A stretch of 17,522 bases of DNA, taken from assembly GCA_946061355.1 (NCBI GenBank), contig CAMGRE010000023.1, forward strand, positions 1-17,522, read 5' to 3'. Position 1 is the stretch's first letter. Each line of letters begins with the position of its first letter. The notes beneath the pieces are model-generated. The model was not told the DNA's origin, did no database searches, and saw only the letters and a list, made by a program, of their open reading frames with translations. A program made the translations under genes and the position numbers. Positions 1-6,705 of this stretch are shown here, in pieces. Source of the DNA: an uncultured bacterium (GTDB lineage Bacteria > Bacillota > Clostridia > Lachnospirales > Lachnospiraceae).

Positions 1-1
1 A

Positions 2-1432
2 ACACAGACCGCCGGTTTCCGGATGTCGGAAGTGGCGGCAGCAGGCGCTGCGAACAACTTAAGCAGCGCGGCAGATGACAGCTTCTCTCAGGTTATGGAC
101 CGCACCGTGCAGACGTCTGACAGGGGCAGGCAGAATGTCTCTCAGAACGAGAAGAGTATCTCGTCAAAATCCCCGGTACAGAAAGTCAGCAAGAATACGG
201 TGAAGGACAGTGATGAAAAGACACAGCCGGAGGATGCGGTTTCACAGACAGGTGTCACGGACGAAGTGAGAGATGTGGTGGAGGAAGCTGTACAGGAAGT
301 AAAGGAAGCAGTGGCAGAGCAGCTTGGGATCTCCGTGGAAGATCTGGAGCAGCTGATGGAGGAACTGGGAATCTCCGCAGTCGGTCTGCTCGACCAGAGT
401 AATGTGCAGCCTCTTGTGATGGCGGCAGTCGGAGAGACCGATGAACTCAATCTGCTGACAGACGGAGAACTGTATCAGACAGTGCAGGATCTGACTCAGA
501 CAGTGGGAGAACTGCTTCAGGGGGTACAGACGGATCTTCAGGTGGATGATGAGGGCATGACGCAAATCCTGCAGCAGATGGAGATGACGGAGCCGGAAGC
601 ATTGCAGGAGGATCTTTGGACAGACGGAGAAACTCAGAAAGGGCCGGTAGTGATCTTTGAGGAAACAGGCAGTCAGGAACCGATGGTAACAGTGCAGACG
701 GAGGTTTCACAGACGGCTCAGATACAGACAGCTGAGGAGACAGAGAGAATAACGGTCGGTGAGCAGGACACAGTATCTGAGAATGCCACGGCAGAGGAAC
801 AACCGGAAATCGTGATCCCTGAGAATGACCGGGAGGACAAAGCTTCCACGCAGGGCAGGGAAGGCGGAGAGAACCACATGTTTTCCCAGAATTTTGCAGG
901 ACAGAACACACAGGTATTCGGAAATGATCTGATTCAGACAGAACGGTCATTCCCTATTGAGACGGCTGATACACAGAGAATCATGGAACAGATCACTGAG
1001 TATATCAAGATTGAGGCAAAGCCCGAGATGACGGAGATGGAGCTTCAGCTTCAGCCGGAGACTCTTGGTACGATCAATGTAAGACTTTCTTCCAGGGAGG
1101 GCGCGGTCACAGCTTATTTCACGGCACAGAACGACACGGTACGGGCAGCGATCGAGACACAGCTGGTACAGCTTAAGGACAGCCTGAACGACCAGGGAAT
1201 CAAAGTGGATGCCGTTGAGGTGACAGTGGCGAGCCATGAGTTTGAGCGTAACCTTCAACAGGACAGAAACGGTGAGGAAGAAGGACAGTACAAGGAGTCA
1301 AAGAGAAAAGGAATCCGCAGGATCAGACTTGACGGGGAGGAATCCATTCAGGAGATGGAACTTTCCGACGAGGAACGCATCACGGCGGAGATGATGGAAC
1401 AGAACGGAAACACGGTAGATTTTACAGCGTGA
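2..1432 (+). CDS. fliK: Flagellar hook-length control protein FliK (5' end probably outside window)
   Basis: FliK is the secreted molecular ruler that measures the hook and, through FlhB, switches export from hook to filament substrates. Numbering from the ATG at 23, residues about 334-405 match the FliK C-terminal (Flg_hook) domain: an amphipathic stretch with LQLQPETLGTINVRL, then AYFTAQNDTVRAAIE, then QGIKVDAVEVTV. Residues 1-330 are Gln/Glu/Thr-rich and of low complexity, as usual for the ruler part; 80-160 look helical. The frame stays open upstream of the ATG at 23 to base 2, and no ribosome-binding site precedes that ATG, so the true start is probably before the window and I annotate it as 5' partial. 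The stop is followed 13 bases later by flgD, so the two are co-transcribed. Family assignment is secure from the C-terminal domain and the neighbours; the start is not. Confidence 0.9.
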   Translation, partial: TQTAGFRMSEVAAAGAANNLSSAADDSFSQVMDRTVQTSDRGRQNVSQNEKSISSKSPVQKVSKNTVKDSDEKTQPEDAVSQTGVTDEVRDVVEEAVQEVKEAVAEQLGISVEDLEQLMEELGISAVGLLDQSNVQPLVMAAVGETDELNLLTDGELYQTVQDLTQTVGELLQGVQTDLQVDDEGMTQILQQMEMTEPEALQEDLWTDGETQKGPVVIFEETGSQEPMVTVQTEVSQTAQIQTAEETERITVGEQDTVSENATAEEQPEIVIPENDREDKASTQGREGGENHMFSQNFAGQNTQVFGNDLIQTERSFPIETADTQRIMEQITEYIKIEAKPEMTEMELQLQPETLGTINVRLSSREGAVTAYFTAQNDTVRAAIETQLVQLKDSLNDQGIKVDAVEVTVASHEFERNLQQDRNGEEEGQYKESKRKGIRRIRLDGEESIQEMELSDEERITAEMMEQNGNTVDFTA

Positions 1433-1438
1433 AAGGAG
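1433..1438 (+). promoter_or_regulatory. Ribosome-binding site that sets the flgD start
   Basis: AAGGAG lies directly after the fliK stop. It is 1 base before the ATG at 1440, which is too close, and 7 bases before the ATG at 1446, which is ideal. This supports a protein starting MSLVAPVKDG. Confidence 0.75.
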
Positions 1439-1445
1439 AATGGAA

Positions 1446-2387
1446 ATGAGTTTAGTAGCACCCGTAAAGGATGGAAAGATCCAGGATGTATCAGCTTCCG
1501 GCACATCGAATTCCACTGAGAAAGAGAAAAAGACGGGAAGTTCATCTCTGGATAAGCAGGCATTTCTTCAGCTTCTGGTAGCGCAGATGAAGTATCAGGA
1601 TCCTCTGGAGCCTACCAGCAACACGGAGTATATCTCACAGCTTGCAACCTTCTCCAGTCTGGAGGAGATGCAGAATATGCGTTCGTCGATGGATCTGCAG
1701 AGAGCTTCCTCTCTTGTGGGACAGGAAGTATATATGAAGACGACCAATGCCACTACGGGAGATACGGATTATGTCCATGGCATTGTGGATTATGTGACTT
1801 ATGAGAACGGTAAAGCGTTCCTGTCAATCAATGGGTCACTCTATCCGCTGGATGATCTGGACAGCGTATACAATCAGGAGTACACAGAGGCTTACAGCAT
1901 GGCATATGACTTCACAGTTGCACTCAATAAACTGCCTTCCGCAAGCAAGCTCACAGTCAGCAATTTTGAGGATGTTGAGAAGCTGCAGAAGACTTATGAG
2001 AGCATGAGTGATTATCAGAAGGGTTATCTGACGAGCGACAACAAGAAGAAGATCGAAGAACTGATCGCAAAGATGAACGAGATGAAGAAGGCGATTGAGG
2101 AAGCGGAAAATGCGCAGGGATCATCTTCGACAAGCGGGACGGAAAACGAAGACAAGACATCTTCCGCAGAGAAGACGGAAAACACAGATGAGATCTCTTC
2201 CGCAGAGGAGACGGAAAGTTCGGACGAGACATCTTCCGCAGAGGAAACAGGAAACACAGACAAGACATCTTCCGAGACAGAAGCTGCTGACGAGACATCT
2301 TCCACGGAGGGGAGCGATGAGGCAGAAGCGGTAGCGGAAGAGACAGGATCCACGGAGGGAGAAGAGAGCGGTGAAGGTACAGAATAG
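1446..2387 (+). CDS. flgD: Flagellar hook cap (hook assembly scaffold) protein FlgD
   Basis: FlgD caps the growing hook and guides FlgE polymerisation. Residues 35-80 carry the FlgD N-terminal signature (DKQAFLQLLVAQMKYQDPLEP, then EYISQLATFSSLEEMQNM). Residues 88-142 (LVGQEVYMKTT, then VHGIVDYVTYENGKAFLSI, then LYPLDDLDSVY) look like the Tudor-like part. An Ig-like lobe is not evident. Residues about 155-212 form a helical segment resembling repeats seen in Firmicutes cell-surface proteins (LTVSNFEDVEKLQKTYESMS, then DYQKGYL). Residues 225-313 are an acidic Ser/Thr/Glu tail with 12-residue repeats. At 313 aa it is longer than the roughly 140-230 aa common for FlgD. The start at 1446 is chosen over 1440 by ribosome-binding-site spacing. 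Its 3' end overlaps the next gene by 17 bases. The N-terminal assignment is firm; the role of the C-terminal half is unknown. Confidence 0.93.
   Translation: MSLVAPVKDGKIQDVSASGTSNSTEKEKKTGSSSLDKQAFLQLLVAQMKYQDPLEPTSNTEYISQLATFSSLEEMQNMRSSMDLQRASSLVGQEVYMKTTNATTGDTDYVHGIVDYVTYENGKAFLSINGSLYPLDDLDSVYNQEYTEAYSMAYDFTVALNKLPSASKLTVSNFEDVEKLQKTYESMSDYQKGYLTSDNKKKIEELIAKMNEMKKAIEEAENAQGSSSTSGTENEDKTSSAEKTENTDEISSAEETESSDETSSAEETGNTDKTSSETEAADETSSTEGSDEAEAVAEETGSTEGEESGEGTE
2157..2312 (+). repeat. 36-base tandem repeat in flgD (12-residue acidic repeats)
   Basis: Codons for (T/I)SS recur at residues 238, 250, 262, 274 and 284, giving three 36-base steps and one 30-base step. Each unit reads about TSSAEETENTDE. 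The DNA is also repetitive (acatcttccgcagag recurs nearly unchanged), which points to expansion by duplication rather than amino-acid bias alone. Confidence 0.8.
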
Positions 2388-2778
2388 CCAATATCTTTCC
2401 GCATTGCAGATTCGTGACCAGTACCTGAATCAAAAGGTTCAGACCGGGCAGACGGAAAACTCGGCAAAGGGAACTTCTTTTCAGGATATCCTGAATCAGA
2501 AGGCAAATCCGGTGCAGGAAAATACCGGGTTAAAGTTTTCCAAGCACGCGGCCAACAGACTTGAGGACCGTAACATCAGACTCACCGAGGAGCAGATGGA
2601 ACGATTGAACGGTGGTACGCAGAAAGCAGGCGCGAAAGGAATCAGAGAATCGCTGGTGATTGTGGATCAGCTTGCATTTATCGTGAATGTACCGAATCAC
2701 ACAGTGGTGACAGCAATGGATCAGACAGAAGCAGACGAAAATGTATTTACCAACATTGACGGTGCCGTAATTATGTAG
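2371..2778 (+). CDS. TIGR02530-type flagellar operon protein of unknown function
   Basis: This 135-aa protein has the form of the conserved 'flagellar operon protein' family TIGR02530, which is typically encoded between flgD and flgE in Firmicutes and other lineages. Residues 1-50 are polar and probably flexible (SFQDILNQK at 36-44). The conserved core is at 53-117: LKFSKHAANRLEDRNIRL, then EEQMERLNGGTQKAGAKG, then SLVIVDQLAFIVNVPNHTVVTAMD. No signal peptide or membrane helix is visible. It starts at a GTG inside the last codons of flgD (17-base overlap), with GGAGG at 2354-2358, which suggests translational coupling. Position suggests a role in hook assembly, perhaps as a chaperone or export factor, but that is inference; no biochemical function is claimed. 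I recognise the family from sequence memory and location. Confidence 0.85.
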   Translation: MKVQNSQYLSALQIRDQYLNQKVQTGQTENSAKGTSFQDILNQKANPVQENTGLKFSKHAANRLEDRNIRLTEEQMERLNGGTQKAGAKGIRESLVIVDQLAFIVNVPNHTVVTAMDQTEADENVFTNIDGAVIM

Positions 2779-2862
2779 CCGGACCTTACAGGAGGCGAGG
2801 GTTCCTGACTGACAGAGGGAACCATTTACGGACCGGGTAAAAGCTTAGGAGGTCATTTCATT
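2779..2862 (+). promoter_or_regulatory. Leader before flgE with small inverted repeat and ribosome-binding site
   Basis: This 84-base gap contains GGTTCC (2800-2805) and its complement GGAACC (2818-2823), a possible 6-bp hairpin. AGGAGG at 2847-2852 lies 10 bases before the flgE ATG. A second AGGAGG at 2790-2795 has no start codon at a usable distance. I see no clear promoter. Confidence 0.45.
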
Positions 2863-4896
2863 ATGATGAGATCAATGTATTCTGGTGTAGCCGGACTGAA
2901 GACACACCAGACAAAGATGGATGTAATCGGTAACAATATTGCCAATGTAAATACCACATCCTACAAATCACAATCAATCAATTTCAGTGATCTGATGTAT
3001 CAGACCACATCAAGGGCATCGGGACCGAATGCGACGACAGGCCGCGCCGGTGTCAATGCAAAACAGATCGGTCTCGGTGTGCAGTCGGCAGCAATCAGCA
3101 CTTCGATCACCAGTGCCGGTGCCACACAGACCACAGGCAATCCGTTTGATATCAAGATCAACGGCGAAGCCTTTTTTGTCGTGAGTGGCGACGGTAAGAG
3201 CAACTATTTCACGAGAGACGGTTCTTTCTATGTGGACGCGGCAGGCAATTTAGCAATGTCCTCCACCGGATACAACGTGATGGGTTGGCTGCCTGATCCG
3301 TCCACCGAAGGGACGACGATCAAGAAGGACAGTGTTCAGGCACTGCGTGTCTTAAGTGCAGCGAATATGACATATCCGCCGGAATCAACGACAGAGGCTT
3401 ATGTGGAAGGTATCCTGGACAAACTGGAGCCTGATGCGGCTACTTCCGCGGGAAAGACCATGAATTTAAGCTTCTTTGATGCGCTCGGCTACAGTTATAC
3501 GGCAAGATTCAGCATCCATGAGACGGAAACAAAGGGACAGTATACAGTACAGCTTGACGACATTCTCAATGCGGACGGTGATTCGCTGGTGGATGTGTAT
3601 GAAGTGAATAGTATCAGTGAGATTGCAAAGTTCGGAGAGACCGGCACAAGTGAGGTAACGGAACTTGTGTCCATGCTGGATGGTGTGACTTATACCAGGG
3701 GTGCTACCCGCGCGGATGATATCTATAGCAAGAAGGCTGCAGTGGCAAATGTATTTTCCACTGATTATGCAACAAAGGCGATAAAGGGACTGGAATATAA
3801 GCCGGCCACCACAGGTTCGAATGTGATTGCGGATGGTGATTCGTTCAGCGGAGGCGACACGGTTCCCCTGACGGCTACCGGAACCATTACGAGGGCCGAC
3901 ATGGAGAAGTATAATGGTCTGATGTTTGTGAAAAGGGATGCTGCAGGAAACGGTCCGTATTATCACTACACCAAGGCTGACGGATCAAATGTGGATCTGG
4001 ACGCTGCTTCGACGGCAGATCCGGATAAATGGAAGGAAGCATTGGGTCTTACCGGAACACTCAGCAATGTGAGCATGGATGCTGACGGAAATGTGACATT
4101 TACCCATACGGATGATTTCAATGTGGATGCCGGAAAGGAAGGCGTTTACAAGGACAGCAGTTTTACGATTAATATAACCCGTGAGGAAGCATACGGACTC
4201 GACACATCGGCAAATAACGGCAAGACATACAACTTTGATGATGTTGCCGAGGATGGTCAGGCGCGTATCACAACAACGACTACTTATAGCGGAAATATTC
4301 TGGAATTTGATACCGATTCCGGTAAATTCAAATCCATCAATAACGCGAATGCCGTGACACTTGATTTCAATGAATCGGCAACAGACAAGGGCGGAAAAGT
4401 GACTTCTCTTGCGAACTTCTCCGATATCAACATCGACTGGTCAAATACCACCTGGTTCGCAAACGGAGGCAGCTCCACGATCACGGCACAGTCCGGTACG
4501 GAGGGAGCAGGCATTGGCGCCGGCAGGAAGCTCGGACAGATGTCCGGTGTCAGCATCCAGCAGGACGGTACGATCTATGCAACCTATGACAACGGTATGA
4601 CCAGACTCCTCGGACAGATCGCGGTGGCAAAATTCGCCAATGCGGCCGGTCTTGAGAAGGCGGGTGACAACCTGTATGCGGCAACCTTGAACTCCGGCGA
4701 GTTTGACGGGGTCGGTGTGGATATCACAGCGGACGGTGTCGGCAGCATGTCGACCGGATGTCTGGAGATGAGTAATGTGGATCTCTCTGCGGAGTTTACG
4801 GAGATGATCACGACACAGAGAGGTTTTCAGGCAAACAGCCGTATCATCACCGTGTCGGATACATTGCTTGAGGAGCTTGTCAATCTGAAACGATGA
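2863..4896 (+). CDS. flgE: Flagellar hook protein FlgE (long form)
   Basis: FlgE polymerises into the curved universal joint between rod and filament. The N-terminus (MMRSMYSGVAGLKTHQTKMD, then VIGNNIANVNTTSYK) is the rod/hook family signature, and GNPFDIKINGEAFFVV near residue 90 continues the conserved D0/D1 region. The C-terminus (MSNVDLSAEFTEMITTQRGF, then QANSRIITVSDTLLEELVNL) is the matching flagellar basal-body/hook domain, forming the coiled coil with the N-terminus. At 677 aa it is much longer than Bacillus (about 264) or Salmonella (about 403) FlgE. The extra length is in the middle (about 150-560), Asp/Thr/Gly-rich, presumably surface-exposed D2-D4 domains. The start has AGGAGG 10 bases upstream; the next codon is also ATG. 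Both ends are intact, with no sign of a frameshift. Confidence 0.96.
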   Translation: MMRSMYSGVAGLKTHQTKMDVIGNNIANVNTTSYKSQSINFSDLMYQTTSRASGPNATTGRAGVNAKQIGLGVQSAAISTSITSAGATQTTGNPFDIKINGEAFFVVSGDGKSNYFTRDGSFYVDAAGNLAMSSTGYNVMGWLPDPSTEGTTIKKDSVQALRVLSAANMTYPPESTTEAYVEGILDKLEPDAATSAGKTMNLSFFDALGYSYTARFSIHETETKGQYTVQLDDILNADGDSLVDVYEVNSISEIAKFGETGTSEVTELVSMLDGVTYTRGATRADDIYSKKAAVANVFSTDYATKAIKGLEYKPATTGSNVIADGDSFSGGDTVPLTATGTITRADMEKYNGLMFVKRDAAGNGPYYHYTKADGSNVDLDAASTADPDKWKEALGLTGTLSNVSMDADGNVTFTHTDDFNVDAGKEGVYKDSSFTINITREEAYGLDTSANNGKTYNFDDVAEDGQARITTTTTYSGNILEFDTDSGKFKSINNANAVTLDFNESATDKGGKVTSLANFSDINIDWSNTTWFANGGSSTITAQSGTEGAGIGAGRKLGQMSGVSIQQDGTIYATYDNGMTRLLGQIAVAKFANAAGLEKAGDNLYAATLNSGEFDGVGVDITADGVGSMSTGCLEMSNVDLSAEFTEMITTQRGFQANSRIITVSDTLLEELVNLKR

Positions 4897-4937
4897 TACA
4901 TAAGGGAATAACAATTTAAAATATTTTTTGATTTTTG

Positions 4938-4977
4938 GGGTGCCGGGCCGCATGCTATAGCGTGCGGTCCGGCACCC
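4938..4977 (+). other. Strong RNA hairpin between flgE and motA
   Basis: An 18-pair stem (4938-4955 with 4960-4977) closes on the four-base loop TATA. Sixteen pairs are Watson-Crick and two are G-U wobbles (4947/4968 and 4953/4962), so the helix is perfect only in RNA read from this strand. It is not a standard intrinsic terminator: the T-rich tract (4924-4936) lies before the stem, and the bases after it are GTACAACATG. It starts 41 bases after the flgE stop. It could stabilise the 3' end of upstream hook mRNA, attenuate read-through, or mark a processing site. Confidence 0.8.
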
Positions 4978-5007
4978 GTACAACATGTCATGAAATTGCA
5001 AAAGAAG

Positions 5008-5036
5008 TAGACAAAAAGAAAAAAGTTTAGTAAAAT
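5008..5036 (+). promoter_or_regulatory. Predicted sigma-A-type promoter for motA and downstream genes
   Basis: TAGACA (5008-5013, five of six matches to TTGACA) is separated by exactly 17 bases from TAAAAT (5031-5036, five of six matches to TATAAT). The spacer is A-rich. A transcript start near 5043 would give a leader of about 45 bases before motA. There is no sigma-D/sigma-28 motif (TAAA-N15-GCCGATAT) here. It follows the hairpin, so it could start a second transcript within the operon. No experimental support is available from sequence. Confidence 0.55.
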
Positions 5037-5078
5037 TGTGTAGAAAGGATATTTTTGCAATAAAATGCGAAAGTAGTT

Positions 5079-5084
5079 AGGTGA
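5079..5084 (+). promoter_or_regulatory. Ribosome-binding site that sets the motA start
   Basis: AGGTGA lies 5 bases before the GTG at 5090 and overlaps the alternative GTG at 5081, which has no good site of its own. This favours the start at 5090, giving MDLASVIGL, like the N-terminus of PomA/MotA proteins. Confidence 0.55.
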
Positions 5085-5089
5085 CATTC

Positions 5090-5884
5090 GTGGATCTGGC
5101 TTCGGTAATCGGTCTCGTTGTATGCTTTGCGATGTTAATATTCGGTATCGTCAGCAGTGGTGGTCTGGCTTCGATCATCGACTTCCTCGATCCGCCCTCC
5201 GCGCTGATCACGTTCGGTGGCGCACTGTGTGCAGTCCTTACGATGAACAGCATGGCTGATTACGTGAACGGCTTAAAGAGTTTTATGCTGGTATTCAAAT
5301 CTCCGGTTCTGGATACGCCGGGTGTGATCAACAAGATTATCGAATTGTCGAATATTGCGAGAAAAGAAGGTCTGTTATCGCTGGAAGAGGCGGCGGGCAA
5401 TCTGGAAGATCCTTTCTTAAAAAAGGGAATTATGCTTGTTGTGGACGGTACGGATCCCGAACTGGTACGTGCCATCATGGAAACGGAACTCGTGAACATT
5501 GATGAGCGCCACAAGAAAAATATGAGCTTCTGGGAAAATCTGGCATCCATGGGACCTGCGTGGGGTATGATCGGTACCTTGGTGGGTCTTATCAACATGC
5601 TTAAAAAGATGGATGATCCGTCTGCCATCGGTCCTTCCATGGCAGTCGCGCTGATCACCACATTGTACGGGTCTTTGCTTGCAAACTGGATCTGTACTCC
5701 TGTGGCAACGAAGCTTAAGGTGAATAATAATGCAGAGTTGACCGTGAAGGAGATTATGATCGAGGGACTGCTTTCAATTCAGGCAGGTGAGAACCCGCGT
5801 GTCATTGAGGAGAAACTGAAATCCTTCCTCGCACCTAAGGACAGGGCAACTGCAAGTGAAGGCGGAGGTGAGGCAGATGGCTAA
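5090..5884 (+). CDS. motA: Flagellar motor stator protein MotA (PomA/MotP-like)
   Basis: MotA forms the stator ring around MotB, conducts ions across the membrane and pushes on FliG. At 264 aa it has the usual four membrane segments: about residues 3-23, 32-52, 152-172 and 183-205. The cytoplasmic loop contains IARKEGLLSLEE (89-100), with charged residues R91, K92 and E99 matching those known in PomA to contact FliG. The core signatures GMIGTLVGLINML (159-171) and GPSMAVALITTLYGSLLAN (181-199) carry T163, T190 and T191, and D34 lies in FLDPPS. These match PomA/MotP sodium-stator positions better than E. coli MotA. The start is GTG 5090, chosen by ribosome-binding site; GTG 5081 is the alternative. 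The 3' end overlaps motB by 8 bases. It follows a predicted promoter, suggesting some independent expression. Confidence 0.93.
   Translation: MDLASVIGLVVCFAMLIFGIVSSGGLASIIDFLDPPSALITFGGALCAVLTMNSMADYVNGLKSFMLVFKSPVLDTPGVINKIIELSNIARKEGLLSLEEAAGNLEDPFLKKGIMLVVDGTDPELVRAIMETELVNIDERHKKNMSFWENLASMGPAWGMIGTLVGLINMLKKMDDPSAIGPSMAVALITTLYGSLLANWICTPVATKLKVNNNAELTVKEIMIEGLLSIQAGENPRVIEEKLKSFLAPKDRATASEGGGEADG
5864..5871 (+). promoter_or_regulatory. Ribosome-binding site that sets the motB start
   Basis: GGAGGTGA inside the end of motA lies 5 bases before the ATG at 5877. It excludes the in-frame GTG at 5856, which is upstream of this site. Confidence 0.85.
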
Positions 5885-6686
5885 GAAACGTCAGGAAGAT
5901 CCGCCAGCCGGGTCACCGGCGTGGATGGCGACGTTCAGTGATCTGATGAATCTGCTTCTGTGCTTTTTCGTTCTTCTGTTCTCGATGTCTACCGTGGATG
6001 CGCAGAAATTTGAGATTATTGCGGCATCCTTTTCACAGACATTCAGTGTGTTCCATGCCGGCTCTACAGCGATCGGCGATGGTGTGCTGGTCAGCAACGG
6101 TGTCAGTCAGCTCAATGAGCTGGACGATTATGTGAACAGCATGGGGAAGGCACCTGCGGATGCAGAGGAAAAGATAGATTCGCTCGAGGAAATGGCTGAA
6201 TCATTGGATGCGGAAAAGCTGAAGAAATCAGAGGAGCTTGCCGAGAAGATCGAGGAGGCTATGGACGAACAGCAACTGGGGAAAGATGTCGATATGGAAG
6301 TGACATCACAGTATGTGCAGCTTACATTGAAAGGTGCATTGCTGTTTGATTCGGGAAGCGATCAGCTGCGCGAGGAGGCGGAGCCGATCGTAAGCAAACT
6401 GGGACAGATACTCGAACGCTATGCCGAGAGCACGATCGAGATCGAAGGTCATACGGACAATGTTCCGATCCATAGCGCAAGGTTTGCAAATAACAATGAA
6501 CTCAGCAGTGCGAGAGCACTTTGTGTATTTGATTATTTCGTGGCAAATACATCTCTGAGACCGGAGATGATCAAGCATTCCGGGAGAGGTGAATATGTTC
6601 CGATTGCTGACAACTCCACACCGGAGGGAAGAGCCAAAAACCGTCGGGTCGAGATTAGAATTTATCATACGCTGAGCAATTATTAA
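5877..6686 (+). CDS. motB: Flagellar motor stator protein MotB (PomB/MotS-like)
   Basis: MotB anchors the stator to peptidoglycan and carries the ion-binding aspartate. In this 269-aa protein a single membrane helix spans residues about 18-38 (WMATFSDLMNLLLCFFVLLF from 16), with the essential D22 in FSD. This helix is close to PomB (FADLMSLLMCFFVLL) rather than to E. coli MotB, suggesting sodium use. A helical, Glu-rich linker (95-132) precedes the OmpA/MotB peptidoglycan-binding domain at about 150-265: LLFDSGSDQL, IEIEGHTDNVPI (187-198), NNELSSARA and NRRVEI (255-260). The ATG at 5877 has an excellent ribosome-binding site and starts within the end of motA, so the two are translationally coupled and made in matched amounts. 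No key residue is missing. Confidence 0.95.
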   Translation: MAKKRQEDPPAGSPAWMATFSDLMNLLLCFFVLLFSMSTVDAQKFEIIAASFSQTFSVFHAGSTAIGDGVLVSNGVSQLNELDDYVNSMGKAPADAEEKIDSLEEMAESLDAEKLKKSEELAEKIEEAMDEQQLGKDVDMEVTSQYVQLTLKGALLFDSGSDQLREEAEPIVSKLGQILERYAESTIEIEGHTDNVPIHSARFANNNELSSARALCVFDYFVANTSLRPEMIKHSGRGEYVPIADNSTPEGRAKNRRVEIRIYHTLSNY

Positions 6687-6705
6687 GGCGGAGGAGGATT
6701 CTTTC

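Noticed and set aside
2157..2312. Tandem repeats in flgD as a CRISPR-like array
   Set aside because: The units are contiguous, in frame, degenerate and protein-coding; there are no unique spacers.
2863..4896. FlgE as a fusion or frameshifted protein because of its length
   Set aside because: One uninterrupted frame with both conserved ends; long central domains are known in hook proteins.
4938..4977. Hairpin as an intrinsic terminator
   Set aside because: On the plus strand the stem is followed by GTACAACATG rather than a T-run; on the minus strand it is followed by an A-rich tract and the two G-U pairs become mismatches.
5856..5858. GTG as motB start, adding seven residues
   Set aside because: It is upstream of the strong GGAGGTGA at 5864-5871, which serves the ATG at 5877; the N-terminus MAKKRQEDP also fits the family.
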